Assembly (NCBI GenBank): GCA_900473415.1
Contig: UCLR01000010.1
Span: forward strand, 311,732-375,731
Direction of reading: 5' to 3'
Length of the DNA stretch: 64,000 nucleotides
Source of the DNA: Hyphomicrobiales bacterium
GTDB taxonomy: Bacteria > Pseudomonadota > Alphaproteobacteria > Rhizobiales > Beijerinckiaceae
Part shown: piece by piece, positions 7,800-16,823 of the stretch
Numbering within the stretch: position 1 is the first letter of the stretch
How the letters are laid out: each line of letters begins with the position of its first letter
Notes under the pieces: generated by a model
What the model was told of the DNA's origin: nothing
The model's database searches: none
What the model saw: the letters and a program-made list of their open reading frames with translations, nothing else
Position numbers and translations under genes: made by a program

Positions 7800-8126
7800 T
7801 CACCGCCCGCCGCAGCGGTTGGCGATCAGGGCGCGGTAGTTCACCAGCTCGGAATCCATCTCGCCGACACTGCGCTCGCGCTGCGCCCCACTCTGGCAGG
7901 TGGCGAAGATGCCCCGTGACTTCTGCAGATAGGCGACATGCTCGCGATAGGTCCGGCATTGTGTCGCCTGATCGGCATTCGCCGCTGCCGCCAGCCGCGT
8001 CTGCTGCAGGCGGAAGCCCGCCTCGTTCTGGAACAGGTCTCGCGAGCAGGTGGCCGGGCGAGGCTGCTGGGCCGCGGCCTGGCCCGCCAGCAGCGCCACC
8101 GCCACCAAGGCGAGAGCGAACCTCAT
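7800..8126 (-). CDS. Small secreted protein of unknown function
   Basis: 108 residues. A clear Sec signal peptide ([20 protein letters not shown]) suggests cleavage after AAA-Q near residue 20. The mature part is hydrophilic and helical with four cysteines (CSRD, QCRTY, ATCQSG, NRCGG) that could form two disulfides in the periplasm. I do not recognise a named family. The start overlaps the class I fumarase stop by 4 bp (ATGA), and the MBL hydrolase follows 23 bp later, so all three are probably one transcript. No functional link to fumarase is evident. Confidence 0.72.
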   Translation of the reverse strand: MRFALALVAVALLAGQAAAQQPRPATCSRDLFQNEAGFRLQQTRLAAAANADQATQCRTYREHVAYLQKSRGIFATCQSGAQRERSVGEMDSELVNYRALIANRCGGR

Positions 8127-9739
8127 CCGAGGTTCAGCTCCTTGAAGAAGTCGTTGCCCTTGTCGTCGATGACGATGAAGGCCGGGAAGTCCTCGACCTC
8201 GATGCGCCAGACGGCCTCCATGCCGAGCTCGGGATACTCCAGCACCTCGACTTTGCGGATGCAGTCCTGCGCGAGACGCGCCGCCGGGCCGCCGATGGAG
8301 CCGAGATAGAAGCCGCCGTGTTTCTTGCAGGCTTCGCGAACCGCAGCAGAACGGTTGCCCTTGGCGAGCATCACCATCGAGCCGCCGAAGGACTGGAACT
8401 GGTCGACGAAGGAATCCATGCGGCCGGCCGTGGTCGGGCCGAAGGAACCGGAGGCGAAGCCTTCAGGTGTCTTGGCCGGGCCGGCGTAGTAGACTGGGTG
8501 GTTCTTCAGATAGTCCGGCATGCCCCGGCCGTTCTCCAGCCGCTCGCGGATCTTGGCATGGGCTGAATCGCGCGCGACGATGATCGTCCCGGTCAGCGAG
8601 AGCCGGGTCTTGACCGGATACTTGCTCAGCGTGGCGAGGATCTCGCTCATCGGCTGGTTGAGATCGACCTTGACGACATCGCCGCCGAGCTTCGCCTCGT
8701 CGACATCCGGCAGGTACTTCGAGGGATCGGTCTCCAGCGCCTCGAGGAAGATGCCGTCCTTGGTGATCTTGCCCTTGGCCTGGCGGTCGGCCGAGCAGGA
8801 GACGCCAAGCCCGATCGGCAGCGAGGCGCCGTGACGCGGCAGGCGGATGACGCGCACGTCATGGCAGAAATATTTGCCGCCGAACTGCGCGCCGACGCCG
8901 AGCGACTGCGTCAGCTTGTGGATCTCCTCCTCCATCGCGAGGTCGCGGAAGGCGTGCCCCGAGGGCGAGCCCTGCGTCGGCAAGGCGTCGAGATACTTGG
9001 TCGAGGCGAGCTTGACCGTCTTGAGGTTCTGCTCGGCCGAGGTACCGCCGATGACGATGGCGAGGTGGTAGGGCGGGCAGGCCGCCGTGCCCAGCGTCAG
9101 AATCTTCTCCTTCAGGAAGGCGATCATCCGGTCCTTCGTCAGGAGCGAGGGCGTCGCCTGGAAGAGGAAGGTCTTGTTGGCAGAGCCGCCGCCCTTGGCG
9201 ACGAAGAGGAATTTATAGGCGTCCTCGCCCTCGGCGTAGATGTCGATCTGCGCAGGCAGGTTGGTCGCGGTGTTCTTCTCCTCGAACATGGAGATCGGCG
9301 CCACCTGGGAATAGCGCAGGTTGCGCTTCAGATAGGCGTCGTAGACGCCCTCACCCAGCGCCTCCTCGTCACCACCGTCGGTCCAGACCTTGCGGCCTTT
9401 CTTGCCCATGATGATCGCCGTGCCGGTGTCCTGGCACATGGGCAGCACGCCGCCAGCGGCGATGTTGGCGTTCTTGAGCAGGTCGTAGGCGACGAACTTG
9501 TCGTTCGAGGTCGCCTCGGGATCGTCGAGGATCTTGGCGAGCTGGGCGAGATGGCCCGGGCGCAGGAGGTGGTTGATGTCGATGAAGGCCTGCTCGGAAA
9601 GGCGGCGGATCGCCTCGCGCGAGACGCTCAGAACCTCACGGTCACCGATCTTCTCGACGCTGACGCCCTCGCTGCCGAGTTTGCGGTAGGGGGTCTTGTC
9701 CTCGCCAAGGGGGAAGAGATCGACATGCGTATAGGCCAT
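8123..9739 (-). CDS. fumA: Class I fumarate hydratase (iron-sulfur)
   Basis: 538 residues, the usual length for one-subunit class I fumarases. Cys102 ([10 protein letters not shown]), Cys221 (GTAACPPYH) and Cys315 (GVSCSADRQ) are spaced 119 and 94 apart, matching the three ligands of the catalytic 4Fe-4S cluster of the Leishmania enzyme. It hydrates fumarate to malate in the TCA cycle. The C-terminal beta domain ([17 protein letters not shown]) binds substrate. Class I enzymes are oxygen- and superoxide-sensitive. The gene is first of a small minus-strand unit with a secreted protein and a YcbL-like hydrolase. Confidence 0.96.
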   Translation of the reverse strand: MAYTHVDLFPLGEDKTPYRKLGSEGVSVEKIGDREVLSVSREAIRRLSEQAFIDINHLLRPGHLAQLAKILDDPEATSNDKFVAYDLLKNANIAAGGVLPMCQDTGTAIIMGKKGRKVWTDGGDEEALGEGVYDAYLKRNLRYSQVAPISMFEEKNTATNLPAQIDIYAEGEDAYKFLFVAKGGGSANKTFLFQATPSLLTKDRMIAFLKEKILTLGTAACPPYHLAIVIGGTSAEQNLKTVKLASTKYLDALPTQGSPSGHAFRDLAMEEEIHKLTQSLGVGAQFGGKYFCHDVRVIRLPRHGASLPIGLGVSCSADRQAKGKITKDGIFLEALETDPSKYLPDVDEAKLGGDVVKVDLNQPMSEILATLSKYPVKTRLSLTGTIIVARDSAHAKIRERLENGRGMPDYLKNHPVYYAGPAKTPEGFASGSFGPTTAGRMDSFVDQFQSFGGSMVMLAKGNRSAAVREACKKHGGFYLGSIGGPAARLAQDCIRKVEVLEYPELGMEAVWRIEVEDFPAFIVIDDKGNDFFKELNLG

Positions 9740-9881
9740 GACTAGCGGCTCCGAAACAGGGCGCGCCGCACTCGATGCATGGAAGACGCGGCGCCGGTCC
9801 AGCCGGCGTCATAGCCGGTCAGCCGGCCGCCTCCAAGCAGTCTTTAATGGCTATAGAGTGGTGCAAGGGGAGCGCGAGCGA

Positions 9882-10343
9882 TCAGGCCGCCTGCGCCTCC
9901 GATTCGGCCAGCACCGCATAGATCGCGTCCGGGTCGCGGATCTTGCGGACCTGCTCCAGCACCGACTGGTTGCGCAGCACGCGCGCGACCCGGGCCAGCG
10001 CCTTGAGATGGTCGGCGCCCGCCCCTTCCGGCGCGATCAGCACGAAGATGATGTCGACCGGCTGGCCGTCGAGCGCCTCGAACTCGATCGGCTTCTCGGC
10101 GCGGGCGAAGAGCCCGACAAGGCGGTCGATACCCGGCAGGCGGCCGTGCGGGATGGCGATGCCGTCGCCGATGCCCGTGGAGCCGAGGCGCTCCCGTTGG
10201 AGGAGCGCCTCGTAGATCTCGCGCTCGGGCAGTCCGGTCAGGGCAGCGGCATGCTGGGCCAGCTCCTGGAGCGCCTGCTTCTTGCCGTTGGCCCGCAGCG
10301 GCGAGATCACCGCCTTGGGGCTCAGGAGATCGGTCAGCGTCAT
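9882..10343 (-). CDS. ptsN: PTS IIA-Ntr protein PtsN
   Basis: 153 residues of PTS EIIA type 2 fold. The phosphoacceptor histidine is H66 in GIAIPHGRLPG. PtsN is the end of the nitrogen phosphotransferase chain PtsP-PtsO-PtsN and modulates potassium transport and stress responses rather than sugar uptake. It ends the rpoN-hpf-ptsN run, a gene order shared by most proteobacteria. The chosen ATG at 10343 follows GGGCGGGCGT. In-frame starts further upstream exist but would extend beyond the family N-terminus (MTLTDLLSP). Confidence 0.95.
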   Translation of the reverse strand: MTLTDLLSPKAVISPLRANGKKQALQELAQHAAALTGLPEREIYEALLQRERLGSTGIGDGIAIPHGRLPGIDRLVGLFARAEKPIEFEALDGQPVDIIFVLIAPEGAGADHLKALARVARVLRNQSVLEQVRKIRDPDAIYAVLAESEAQAA

Positions 10344-10429
10344 ACGCCCGCCCATGCATGTCCCGTGCCGGCCGAATGCCGCCCGCACGAACAAGGTTCG
10401 ACGACCCGTACGGGTCGCCCGCCAGCCTT

Positions 10430-11014
10430 TCAGGACAACGATGCCGGCGGGTCGATCCAGCCGATATTGCCGTCGCGGCGGCGGTATACGATGTTCATGC
10501 GGCCATTGCCAGCATGACGGAAGACGATGACGGGCACACCCGTCAGGTCGAGCTCCGCCACCGCATCGCCAACCGTCATGACATGCAGGGATTTGGTGGT
10601 TTCGGCCACGATCACCGGGTTATCGCCGGCCGAAACCCCGTCCATTTCCTCGACCTCGTCGTCCGGGGCCGCGATCACATAGCTGGGGATTTCGATGCCG
10701 GGGTCACGGCCGTTCGCGCCCGCGCGATCCTTCAGCCTGCGCTTGTAGCGTCGCAGCCGCTTCTCGATCCGGTCAGCCATCTTGTCGAGGCTGGCATAGG
10801 CATCGTGGGCGGTGGCAGACGCTTCCAGCGTGATCCCGGAGGAGAGGTGAATGACGGTGTCGGTGCGGAAGGCGGTGCCGTCCTTGTCGACCGTCACATG
10901 CCCCTGATAGCCGCCCTCGTAATATTTGCTGACGGCCGCAGAGACTCGTTCCTCGGCCTGGCCCCGCAGGGCCTCGCCTACATCGAGATTTTTGCCGGAG
11001 ATTCGCAAGCTCAT
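10430..11014 (-). CDS. hpf: Long-form ribosome hibernation promoting factor
   Basis: 194 residues, two domains. The N-terminal S30AE/YfiA domain (about 1-100) starts MSLRISGKNLDVGEALR. A charged linker follows, then a C-terminal dimerisation domain (about 135-194) with VPVIVFRHAGNGRMNIVYRR. Long HPF dimerises and drives formation of 100S inactive ribosomes in stationary phase. I chose the ATG at 11014, which has AGGGGA nine bases upstream; an ATG at 11038 lacks any ribosome-binding site. It follows rpoN in the conserved operon. Confidence 0.95.
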   Translation of the reverse strand: MSLRISGKNLDVGEALRGQAEERVSAAVSKYYEGGYQGHVTVDKDGTAFRTDTVIHLSSGITLEASATAHDAYASLDKMADRIEKRLRRYKRRLKDRAGANGRDPGIEIPSYVIAAPDDEVEEMDGVSAGDNPVIVAETTKSLHVMTVGDAVAELDLTGVPVIVFRHAGNGRMNIVYRRRDGNIGWIDPPASLS

Positions 11015-11150
11015 GGAGTGCTTCCCCTTGTTAGCCATGGCCAGTACTCGGCCATCACAAGGAGCTAAGAACTGCGAGTCCGGGTTGTCAATGAGACAGG
11101 TGGCTCAAGGCACATATGCGCCAAGGCTTTGGAACAAAATCACTGAGCGC

Positions 11151-12677
11151 TCAACGGGCCGCCATCGCGACTTTCTCCCTCCGCCGCTCCATCGAGGAGG
11201 GAATGCGCAGGGATTCGCGGTATTTTGCCACGGTACGCCGCGCGATATCGATGCCGCCGGCCTTGAGCTTCGTGACGATGGCGTCGTCCGAGAGCACGTC
11301 AGCGGGGCTCTCCTCGTCGATCATCTGCTTGATGCGGAAACGCACCGCCTCGGCCGAATGGGCCTCACCGTAGCCAGTCGCTGCGATCGCCGCCGAGAAG
11401 AAATATTTCATTTCGAAGACCCCGCGCGAGCAGGTCAGGTACTTGTTCGAGGTGACGCGTGAGACCGTCGATTCGTGCATGCCGATGGCGTCGGCCACCG
11501 TCTTGAGGTTCAGCGGACGCAGATGCTCAACACCGTGGGCAAAAAAACCGTCCTGCTGGCGAACGATCTCGCTGGCGACCTTCAGGATCGTGCGGGCACG
11601 CTGCTCGAGCGAGCGGGTCAGCCAGTTCGCCGTCTGCAGGCATTCGGCGATGAAGGCCTTTTCCTCGTCGCTGCGGGCCGCCTTGGAGACGCGCGCGTGA
11701 TAGGTCTGGTTGACGAGCACGCGCGGCAGCGTGTCGGGGTTCAGATCGATCAGCCAGGAGCCGTCCGGGGCGGCGCGGATGAAGACGTCCGGCACCACGG
11801 TCTCGGCCGCTGAGCCGCCGAAGGCGCGCCCGGGCTTGGGATCGAGGCGGCGAATCTCGCCGACCATATCGGCGATATCCTCGTCGTCGACGCCGCAGAC
11901 GCGTTTCAGCGCCGCGAAATCGCGCTTGGCGACGAGGTGGAGATGGGCGACCAGCGCCTGCATCGCGGGGTCGAAGCGGTTGCGGTCGCGCAGCTGGATC
12001 GACAGGCATTCGGCGACGTCGCGCGCGGCGACGCCGGAAGGATCGAAGCTCTGGACGACGCGGAGCACGGCCTCGACCCGCTCGGAACCGACGCCCAGGC
12101 GCTCGGCGATATCCGAGACCGGTTCGCCGAGATAGCCGCTGTCGTCCACCGCATCGATCAGGTGGCGGCCGATGATGCGGTCGGCCGGATCGATGACGGC
12201 GAGGTCGAGCTGGGCGCTGAGATGGTCATGCAGCGAGAGCTCCGCCGTCAGCCCGCTCTCGAAGCCCTCCGGCCCGTCTTCGAAAGAGCCGCCGCGCGAG
12301 CTATAGGCACCGCCGATGATCGGCAGGCTGTCGGCACCACCTGTATCGCTGCGGGCGACGCTCGGCTGCTCACTCTGGAAGACGTTGTCGAGCCCGGTGC
12401 CGAGCCGCCCCTCGATCCCCTCCTGGGTGTTGAGGCTCTCGGCGCGGGCGTAAGCTTCGGCATCGGCCTCATGCGTGCCGCCGTCGATCCCCTCGCCGCG
12501 CGGCGGCAGATCGGGGCCGTCGTCGCGCTCCAGCAGCGGATTCCGTTCGAGCTCACCGTCGACGAAGTTCTGCAGTTCGAGATGGGAGAGTTGAAGGAGC
12601 TTGATCGCCTGCAGCAGCTGCGGCGTCATCACCAGGGACTGTCCCTGGCGCAGCTCCATGCGCGGCATCATCGCCAT
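11151..12677 (-). CDS. rpoN: RNA polymerase sigma-54 factor RpoN
   Basis: 508 residues. The N-terminal glutamine-rich activator-interacting region I reads MELRQGQSLVMTPQLLQAIKLL in two overlapping parts. It is followed by an acidic region II, the core-binding region, and a C-terminal DNA-binding part with the invariant RpoN box ARRTVAKYRES near residue 485. Sigma-54 recognises -24/-12 promoters and needs AAA+ activators such as NtrC. I chose the ATG at 12677, preceded by GGAGAGGGG, over a GTG at 12698 that sits within that ribosome-binding region. It has its own promoter at 12734-12762 and an opposing sigma-54-like site. Confidence 0.96.
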   Translation of the reverse strand: MAMMPRMELRQGQSLVMTPQLLQAIKLLQLSHLELQNFVDGELERNPLLERDDGPDLPPRGEGIDGGTHEADAEAYARAESLNTQEGIEGRLGTGLDNVFQSEQPSVARSDTGGADSLPIIGGAYSSRGGSFEDGPEGFESGLTAELSLHDHLSAQLDLAVIDPADRIIGRHLIDAVDDSGYLGEPVSDIAERLGVGSERVEAVLRVVQSFDPSGVAARDVAECLSIQLRDRNRFDPAMQALVAHLHLVAKRDFAALKRVCGVDDEDIADMVGEIRRLDPKPGRAFGGSAAETVVPDVFIRAAPDGSWLIDLNPDTLPRVLVNQTYHARVSKAARSDEEKAFIAECLQTANWLTRSLEQRARTILKVASEIVRQQDGFFAHGVEHLRPLNLKTVADAIGMHESTVSRVTSNKYLTCSRGVFEMKYFFSAAIAATGYGEAHSAEAVRFRIKQMIDEESPADVLSDDAIVTKLKAGGIDIARRTVAKYRESLRIPSSMERRREKVAMAAR

Positions 12678-12708
12678 GCGCGAAAGGCCCCTCTCCACAC
12701 GCGCCGAT

Positions 12709-12725
12709 CGGCACGTTTCTTGCTT
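12709..12725 (+). promoter_or_regulatory. Sigma-54-type promoter element facing away from rpoN
   Basis: CGGCACGTTTCTTGCTT matches the -24/-12 consensus TGGCACG-N4-TTGC at all but one of the conserved positions, with GG (12710-12711) and GC (12722-12723) exactly 10 bp apart. It points rightward, opposite to rpoN, and covers the predicted start point of the rpoN sigma-70-type promoter. It could serve as a binding site for sigma-54 holoenzyme that blocks rpoN transcription (negative autoregulation). Confidence 0.55.
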
Positions 12726-12733
12726 GCAGAGAG

Positions 12734-12762
12734 ACAGTAGCGCCGGCTTTTCGCCGCGTCAA
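12734..12762 (-). promoter_or_regulatory. Probable sigma-70-type promoter of rpoN
   Basis: On the minus strand: -35 TTGACG (complement of 12757-12762), 17-bp spacer, -10 TACTGT (complement of 12734-12739). The predicted start point is near 12727, about 50 bases before the rpoN ATG at 12677. Five of six -35 positions match, and spacing is ideal. It lies in the 167-bp gap between lptB and rpoN. Confidence 0.6.
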
Positions 12763-12844
12763 AGGCCCTGCCTCATCTGCAGGCAGAAAAATTAATGCGC
12801 CGCAGCATGATTTCGCAACTGCAAAATCAACAGGCGGAAATCCG

Positions 12845-13726
12845 TCAGAGACGGAAGTCCTCGCCGAGATAGACGCGGCGCACATCCGGGTTGGAGATGA
12901 TCTCCGCTGGGGAGCCCTCGGTCAGCACCCGGCCGGAATGGATGATGTAAGCGCGATCGACCAGGCCGAGCGTCTCGCGGACGTTGTGGTCGGTGATCAG
13001 CACGCCGATGCCGCGATCCGTGAGCTGCCGGACCAGCGCCTGAATGTCCCCGACCGCGATCGGATCGATGCCGGCGAAGGGCTCGTCCAACAGGATGAAG
13101 GAAGGCTTGCCGGCCAGCGCCCGGGCGATCTCGCAGCGGCGCCGCTCGCCACCCGAGAGAGCGATCGAGGGCGCCTTGCGCAAGCGGGCGATAGTGAATT
13201 CCTCGAGGAGCTGGTCGAGCTGGCGCTCGCGCGCCTTCCGGTCGGGCTCGACCACCTCCAGCACCGAGCGAATGTTGTCCTCGACGGAGAGACCCCGGAA
13301 GATCGAGGCTTCCTGTGGCAGATAGCCGATGCCCAGGCGCGCGCGCTGATACATCGGCAGCGCGGTGATATCATTGCCTTCCAGCGAGATGACACCGAAA
13401 TCGGCCGCGACCAGCCCGGTGATCATGTAGAAGATCGTGGTCTTGCCGGCGCCATTCGGGCCCAGCAGGCCGACCGCCTCGCCTTGGCGCAGATAAAGGC
13501 TCGCGTCGGTGACGACGGTGCGCCCGCCATAGCTCTTGCGCAGATTGCTGACCGCCAGGATGCCCGGCCCGCCGATGGCGGCAGCGGTCATGGCCGGCTC
13601 TCTCTCTGCCGCGCGGCCGCGGCCGGCGAAGAGATCGCGCAGACGCCCGAACGCGCCGCCTCGCTGCAGGCCGAGATCGGGGCGCGCCGACATGGCGGGG
13701 GGGCGGGGAGCTTCGGAGACGGTCAC
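12845..13726 (-). CDS. lptB: LPS export ABC transporter ATP-binding protein LptB
   Basis: 293 residues. Walker A GPNGAGKTT (about 89-97), signature LSGGERRR, Walker B ILLDEPFAGIDP and the switch histidine in ITDHNVRE are all present. LptB powers LptB2FG, which extracts lipopolysaccharide from the inner membrane. Residues 1-45 precede the usual LptB start and are Arg/Gly/Pro-rich. An internal ATG at 13591 (MTAAAIGG) would give a standard 248-residue protein, so the extension is either real or a start-site artefact. It follows lptC and lptA on the same strand, completing the Lpt set. Confidence 0.95.
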   Translation of the reverse strand: MTVSEAPRPPAMSARPDLGLQRGGAFGRLRDLFAGRGRAAEREPAMTAAAIGGPGILAVSNLRKSYGGRTVVTDASLYLRQGEAVGLLGPNGAGKTTIFYMITGLVAADFGVISLEGNDITALPMYQRARLGIGYLPQEASIFRGLSVEDNIRSVLEVVEPDRKARERQLDQLLEEFTIARLRKAPSIALSGGERRRCEIARALAGKPSFILLDEPFAGIDPIAVGDIQALVRQLTDRGIGVLITDHNVRETLGLVDRAYIIHSGRVLTEGSPAEIISNPDVRRVYLGEDFRL

Positions 13727-13768
13727 TGCGACTCGATCGGTTGGGGGCAGATCAATTGGTGGCTAGTA

Positions 13769-14506
13769 TCAATTCGTAGGCTTGGGCGCCGCTTGGCCGG
13801 CAGGCTTGCCGGCGTCCGCCTTGCTGCTTTCGGTCGAGTTCGGCACGAAGAAGCCCTGCACGCGACCGCCCTTGTGGGTCTCGACATTCGCGACGCCGGT
13901 GACAGTGTTGTAGGTCAGCTTCTCGCCGCGGGTAATGTTCGGCCCGTCGTTCAGCGCGACGTTGCCGGTCATGATGACGACGTTGTTGGCGCGATCGAAC
14001 TCGGCATTGTCGGACGTCGCGGCCTGGGTCTTGGAGACGACCGTCACCGGCCCCTTGCACAGGATGCGCTTGATCGAGCTGTCGTTGGCCTGCCCTTGCC
14101 CCTGGGCGGCGGGCGCCGGCGTCGTGGCGCGGGCCGTTGCGGCTCCGCCCTGGCCGCCGCCGCGCCCTTCATAGAGCACGGTCATCTCGGAGCAGCGCAC
14201 CGTCGTCTCGCCCTGGACGGCGACGACATTGCCGGTGAAAACCGCCTTGTTCTCCTTGTCGAGCACGTCGAGCTTGTCGGCGTCGATCTTGATCGGCTCC
14301 TTGCTATCGCCGCCGAGGCCGCCGAGCGGCGAGGAGGCGTTCCCGCCGCGGGCCTTCCCCTGTGCCGGCTGCGCAGGCTGCGCCAGCGCTTCCTGCGACG
14401 CGCCGAGCAGAGCGAAGCCCGCGGCGAAGAGCAGCGCGGCCACGGACAGCCGCCCGCCGAAACGGGACATCCGGGCGAAGGAAAACGTCTGGCCAGCCTG
14501 GGTCAT
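13769..14506 (-). CDS. lptA: LPS transport periplasmic protein LptA
   Basis: 245 residues. After an N-terminal hydrophobic signal (VAALLFAAGFALLGASQEALA) the OstA/LptA beta-jellyroll begins with EPIKIDADKLDVLDKENKAVF and continues through FTGNVVAVQGETTVR and TGNVALNDGPNITRG. A Gly/Ala/Gln-rich insert of about 40 residues interrupts the jellyroll. LptA bridges LptC and LptD across the periplasm. The ATG at 14506 begins 1 bp after the lptC stop (TGA-C-ATG), showing translational coupling. An upstream in-frame start at 14575 would lie inside lptC. Confidence 0.93.
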   Translation of the reverse strand: MTQAGQTFSFARMSRFGGRLSVAALLFAAGFALLGASQEALAQPAQPAQGKARGGNASSPLGGLGGDSKEPIKIDADKLDVLDKENKAVFTGNVVAVQGETTVRCSEMTVLYEGRGGGQGGAATARATTPAPAAQGQGQANDSSIKRILCKGPVTVVSKTQAATSDNAEFDRANNVVIMTGNVALNDGPNITRGEKLTYNTVTGVANVETHKGGRVQGFFVPNSTESSKADAGKPAGQAAPKPTN

Positions 14507-14507
14507 G

Positions 14508-15296
14508 TCACTGTCTCTTCCCGTTGCCGGCATCATTGGCCGGCGCCTCGCCCGTCGGGGCAACCCTGTTTGCATTGAGCAGTTCCGGCATCGGCGTGCT
14601 GCCCTCGCGCTCGGGGCCCGCGATGGTACCCTTCGGCGCGTTCGGGATGAAGACCCGCACCCGCCCGTTGAAGGTGATCAACTCGCCATTCTTCTGCACG
14701 TCAAGCGTGTTGGCATCGACCGTCGTGTCGCCGAGACTGACCTTGACCGGGTCCTTCGAGACGACCGTGCCGGTCTTGAAGTCGACATCGGCCGTCTTCA
14801 TCGCCATGGCGTGGCCGTTCTCGGTCTTGATGCGCACGTCGTCGACCAACCGCAGCTTCTCCTTCTGCGTGTCGAAGAGGCCGGTATTCGAATTGACCGT
14901 CACCCAGCCCTCGCGCTCCATCTGGATGCGCGCTGTCAGGGTCTGCAGCTCGACCTGGGTTGGGTTGCGGATCTCCTGGAAGGCGTTCTCGGCCGTGACC
15001 TGATAGGGGCGGTTGTCCTTGCGGTAGCCGGTGAGCTTCGGCGTCTCCATCCGGACCTTACCGCCGGTGATGCCGACCGAGCTGACCGAAACATTCGCCA
15101 GCTTGCCGCCGAGCGGGCTGAGGAAGGGGACCACCACCAGCGCGACCACCAGGACCACCGCCGCGACCGGGATCGCGCCGCGCAGAAATTGGACGAACCG
15201 CGTGTGCCGACGCGCAGCACCGAAGGCCGCGCGGCGACGCCGCGCCTGCGCGGCATACCCTGCCGCCGGGTCGTTGAAGGTCATTGCCACAGTCAT
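14508..15296 (-). CDS. lptC: LPS export system protein LptC
   Basis: 262 residues. A basic cytoplasmic N-terminus is followed by one membrane anchor (AIPVAAVVLVVALVVVPFL) and a periplasmic LptC/OstA-like beta domain (LTGYRKDNRPYQVTAENAF, LFDTQKEKLRLVDDVRI). LptC accepts lipopolysaccharide from LptB2FG and passes it to LptA. I used the ATG at 15296; a second at 15284 and one at 15317 are in frame and cannot be excluded. It is the first of the lptC-lptA-lptB series and lies 111 bp downstream of the RNase D gene. Confidence 0.92.
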   Translation of the reverse strand: MTVAMTFNDPAAGYAAQARRRRAAFGAARRHTRFVQFLRGAIPVAAVVLVVALVVVPFLSPLGGKLANVSVSSVGITGGKVRMETPKLTGYRKDNRPYQVTAENAFQEIRNPTQVELQTLTARIQMEREGWVTVNSNTGLFDTQKEKLRLVDDVRIKTENGHAMAMKTADVDFKTGTVVSKDPVKVSLGDTTVDANTLDVQKNGELITFNGRVRVFIPNAPKGTIAGPEREGSTPMPELLNANRVAPTGEAPANDAGNGKRQ

Positions 15297-15407
15297 GCCC
15301 CGCGCAATGGCAGCCACTCACGGCATTTTCGTGTCGCCGGGCGAACGGAATCGCGCGCCCTCGCGCCCATCCGCGGGGAGACTAGACGCTGGAACCCTTC
15401 GAATTTG

Positions 15408-16022
15408 TCAAGCGTGCGCGAAGATATCGTTCTCGGCCCAGCCGGCGAGATCGAGCTCGGCGCGGTAAGGCAGGAAGGAGAAGCAGGCCTGGGCCAGATG
15501 CGTGCGCCCCTCGCGCGCCAGCATCATCTCGAGCTTCGCGTGCAACGCATGCAGATGCAGCACGTCGGAGGCGGCATAGGCGAGCTGCGCCTCGCTCAGC
15601 GTATCCGCGCCCCAGTCCGAGGATTGCTGCTGCTTGGAGAGCTCGACGCCGAGCAGTTCCCGCACCAGATCCTTCAGCCCGTGGCGATCGGTGTAGGTGC
15701 GGGTCAGCTTCGAGGCGATCTTGGTGCAGTAGACCGGGGTGGTGACGACACCGAAAGCCTGGCGCAGCACCGCGACGTCGAAGCGGGCGAAGTGGAAGAG
15801 CTTCAGCACCGCCGGGTCCTCCAGCAGGCGGATGAGGTTCTTCGGCCGCTCGCCGCCCTTGGGGATCTGGACGACATCGGCGCTGCCGTCGCCTCGCGAG
15901 AGCTGCACCACGCAGAGCCGGTCACGATGGGGATTGAGGCCGAGCGTCTCGGTATCGATCGCGATGCTGGCTCCGGCGTCGTAGCCGTCCGGCAGGTCGC
16001 CGCGATGGAAACGGATGGTCAT
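15408..16022 (-). CDS. Short ribonuclease D-type 3'-5' exonuclease
   Basis: 204 residues containing only the DEDDy exonuclease domain. Catalytic residues are D23 and E25 in IAIDTETLGL, D82 in FHFARFDVAVL, and Y149 with D153 in LAYAASDVLHL. Full-length RNase D (about 375 residues) carries HRDC domains, which are absent here. This short form is common in Alphaproteobacteria. It probably trims structured RNA 3' ends in the cytoplasm. It lies upstream of lptC on the same strand, as in related genomes. Confidence 0.93.
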   Translation of the reverse strand: MTIRFHRGDLPDGYDAGASIAIDTETLGLNPHRDRLCVVQLSRGDGSADVVQIPKGGERPKNLIRLLEDPAVLKLFHFARFDVAVLRQAFGVVTTPVYCTKIASKLTRTYTDRHGLKDLVRELLGVELSKQQQSSDWGADTLSEAQLAYAASDVLHLHALHAKLEMMLAREGRTHLAQACFSFLPYRAELDLAGWAENDIFAHA

Positions 16023-16274
16023 TGCTCAAAAACCTCGCTCGGGCAGCGCAGGCGCCCGCAAACGGCACTGTTCACGATTCGATGATCGCCGGCTCGCGCC
16101 CGCCTGAACAGGCGCATTTCCGCAGCTAGCGGCCGCTCCGGCCCGATTCAAGCTCTTTCTGCAGGCCTTGCCCAAAGCGGCACAGGCCGCGACCCGCCCC
16201 GTTAACCTTTTATTCACCATGTGCTTCAATCCGCCGGCCCGGCATGCGACAAGGGAAGCGAGGGAGCCCGAAGC

Positions 16275-16700
16275 ATGGTTCTGATCCGCCTGTTCAGCGA
16301 TTTCGACGGCCGCATTGGCCTGCGCGCCTTTTGGTTCGGCAGCGCAGCGGTGGCACTGACGCTGCTCGCCCTGCAGAAGCTCGCGCCCCAGTTCACGGAC
16401 CGTCAGACCGCGCAGACAATCGTCGCTTTCGCCAGCGCATTCGCGCTGTTTCCCTGGGCCGCGCTCGCGGCCAAGCGGGCGAATGATCGCGGCAGCACGC
16501 CGCTCTTCGGTATCATGCTGATCTGCGCCATCGTGCTGCCCGACCATCTGCGCACCTGGCTGCCCTTCGGATGGCGCCCCTCACTGGAAGCGATCTCGAC
16601 CATGGCCTGGATCGGCGCCTTCATCGATCTCGGCCTGATGCCCTCGGCGAAGGATGAAACTGTCGCGCAGCCGGCCACCGTGGAAGCGCCTTCCGGCTGA
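16275..16700 (+). CDS. DUF805 family membrane protein
   Basis: 141 residues. The family signature appears as LFSDFDGRIGLRAFW at the N-terminus and AKRANDRGSTPLFG in the middle, with four hydrophobic segments typical of DUF805 inner-membrane proteins. Function is unknown. I used the ATG at 16275, with GAGGGAG shortly upstream, instead of an in-frame upstream start at 16221. It is followed by a compound palindromic element (16711-16809) that separates it from dapE. Confidence 0.85.
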   Translation: MVLIRLFSDFDGRIGLRAFWFGSAAVALTLLALQKLAPQFTDRQTAQTIVAFASAFALFPWAALAAKRANDRGSTPLFGIMLICAIVLPDHLRTWLPFGWRPSLEAISTMAWIGAFIDLGLMPSAKDETVAQPATVEAPSG

Positions 16701-16710
16701 GCAGAACATG

Positions 16711-16809
16711 CTAGATCGCCGCGCGCTCCCGGATGCGGAGTGGCGATCTAGCTCTTTGTTTTGGCATCGGATTTCCCCGAAAAGTGGATTCCACTTTTCA
16801 GTCCGATGC
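16711..16809. repeat. Compound intergenic palindrome (CTAGATCGCC pair plus GCATCGGA hairpin)
   Basis: Two adjoining inverted repeats. CTAGATCGCC (16711-16720) pairs perfectly with GGCGATCTAG (16742-16751). GCATCGGA (16764-16771) pairs with TCCGATGC (16802-16809), enclosing GAAAAGTGG-ATT-CCACTTTTC (16779-16799). The second part is a dispersed palindrome type I recall from Hyphomicrobiales intergenic regions. A related copy lies at 18090-18134, on the other side of dapE. Confidence 0.72.
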
Positions 16810-16823
16810 TCTAAAGCGGCGCC

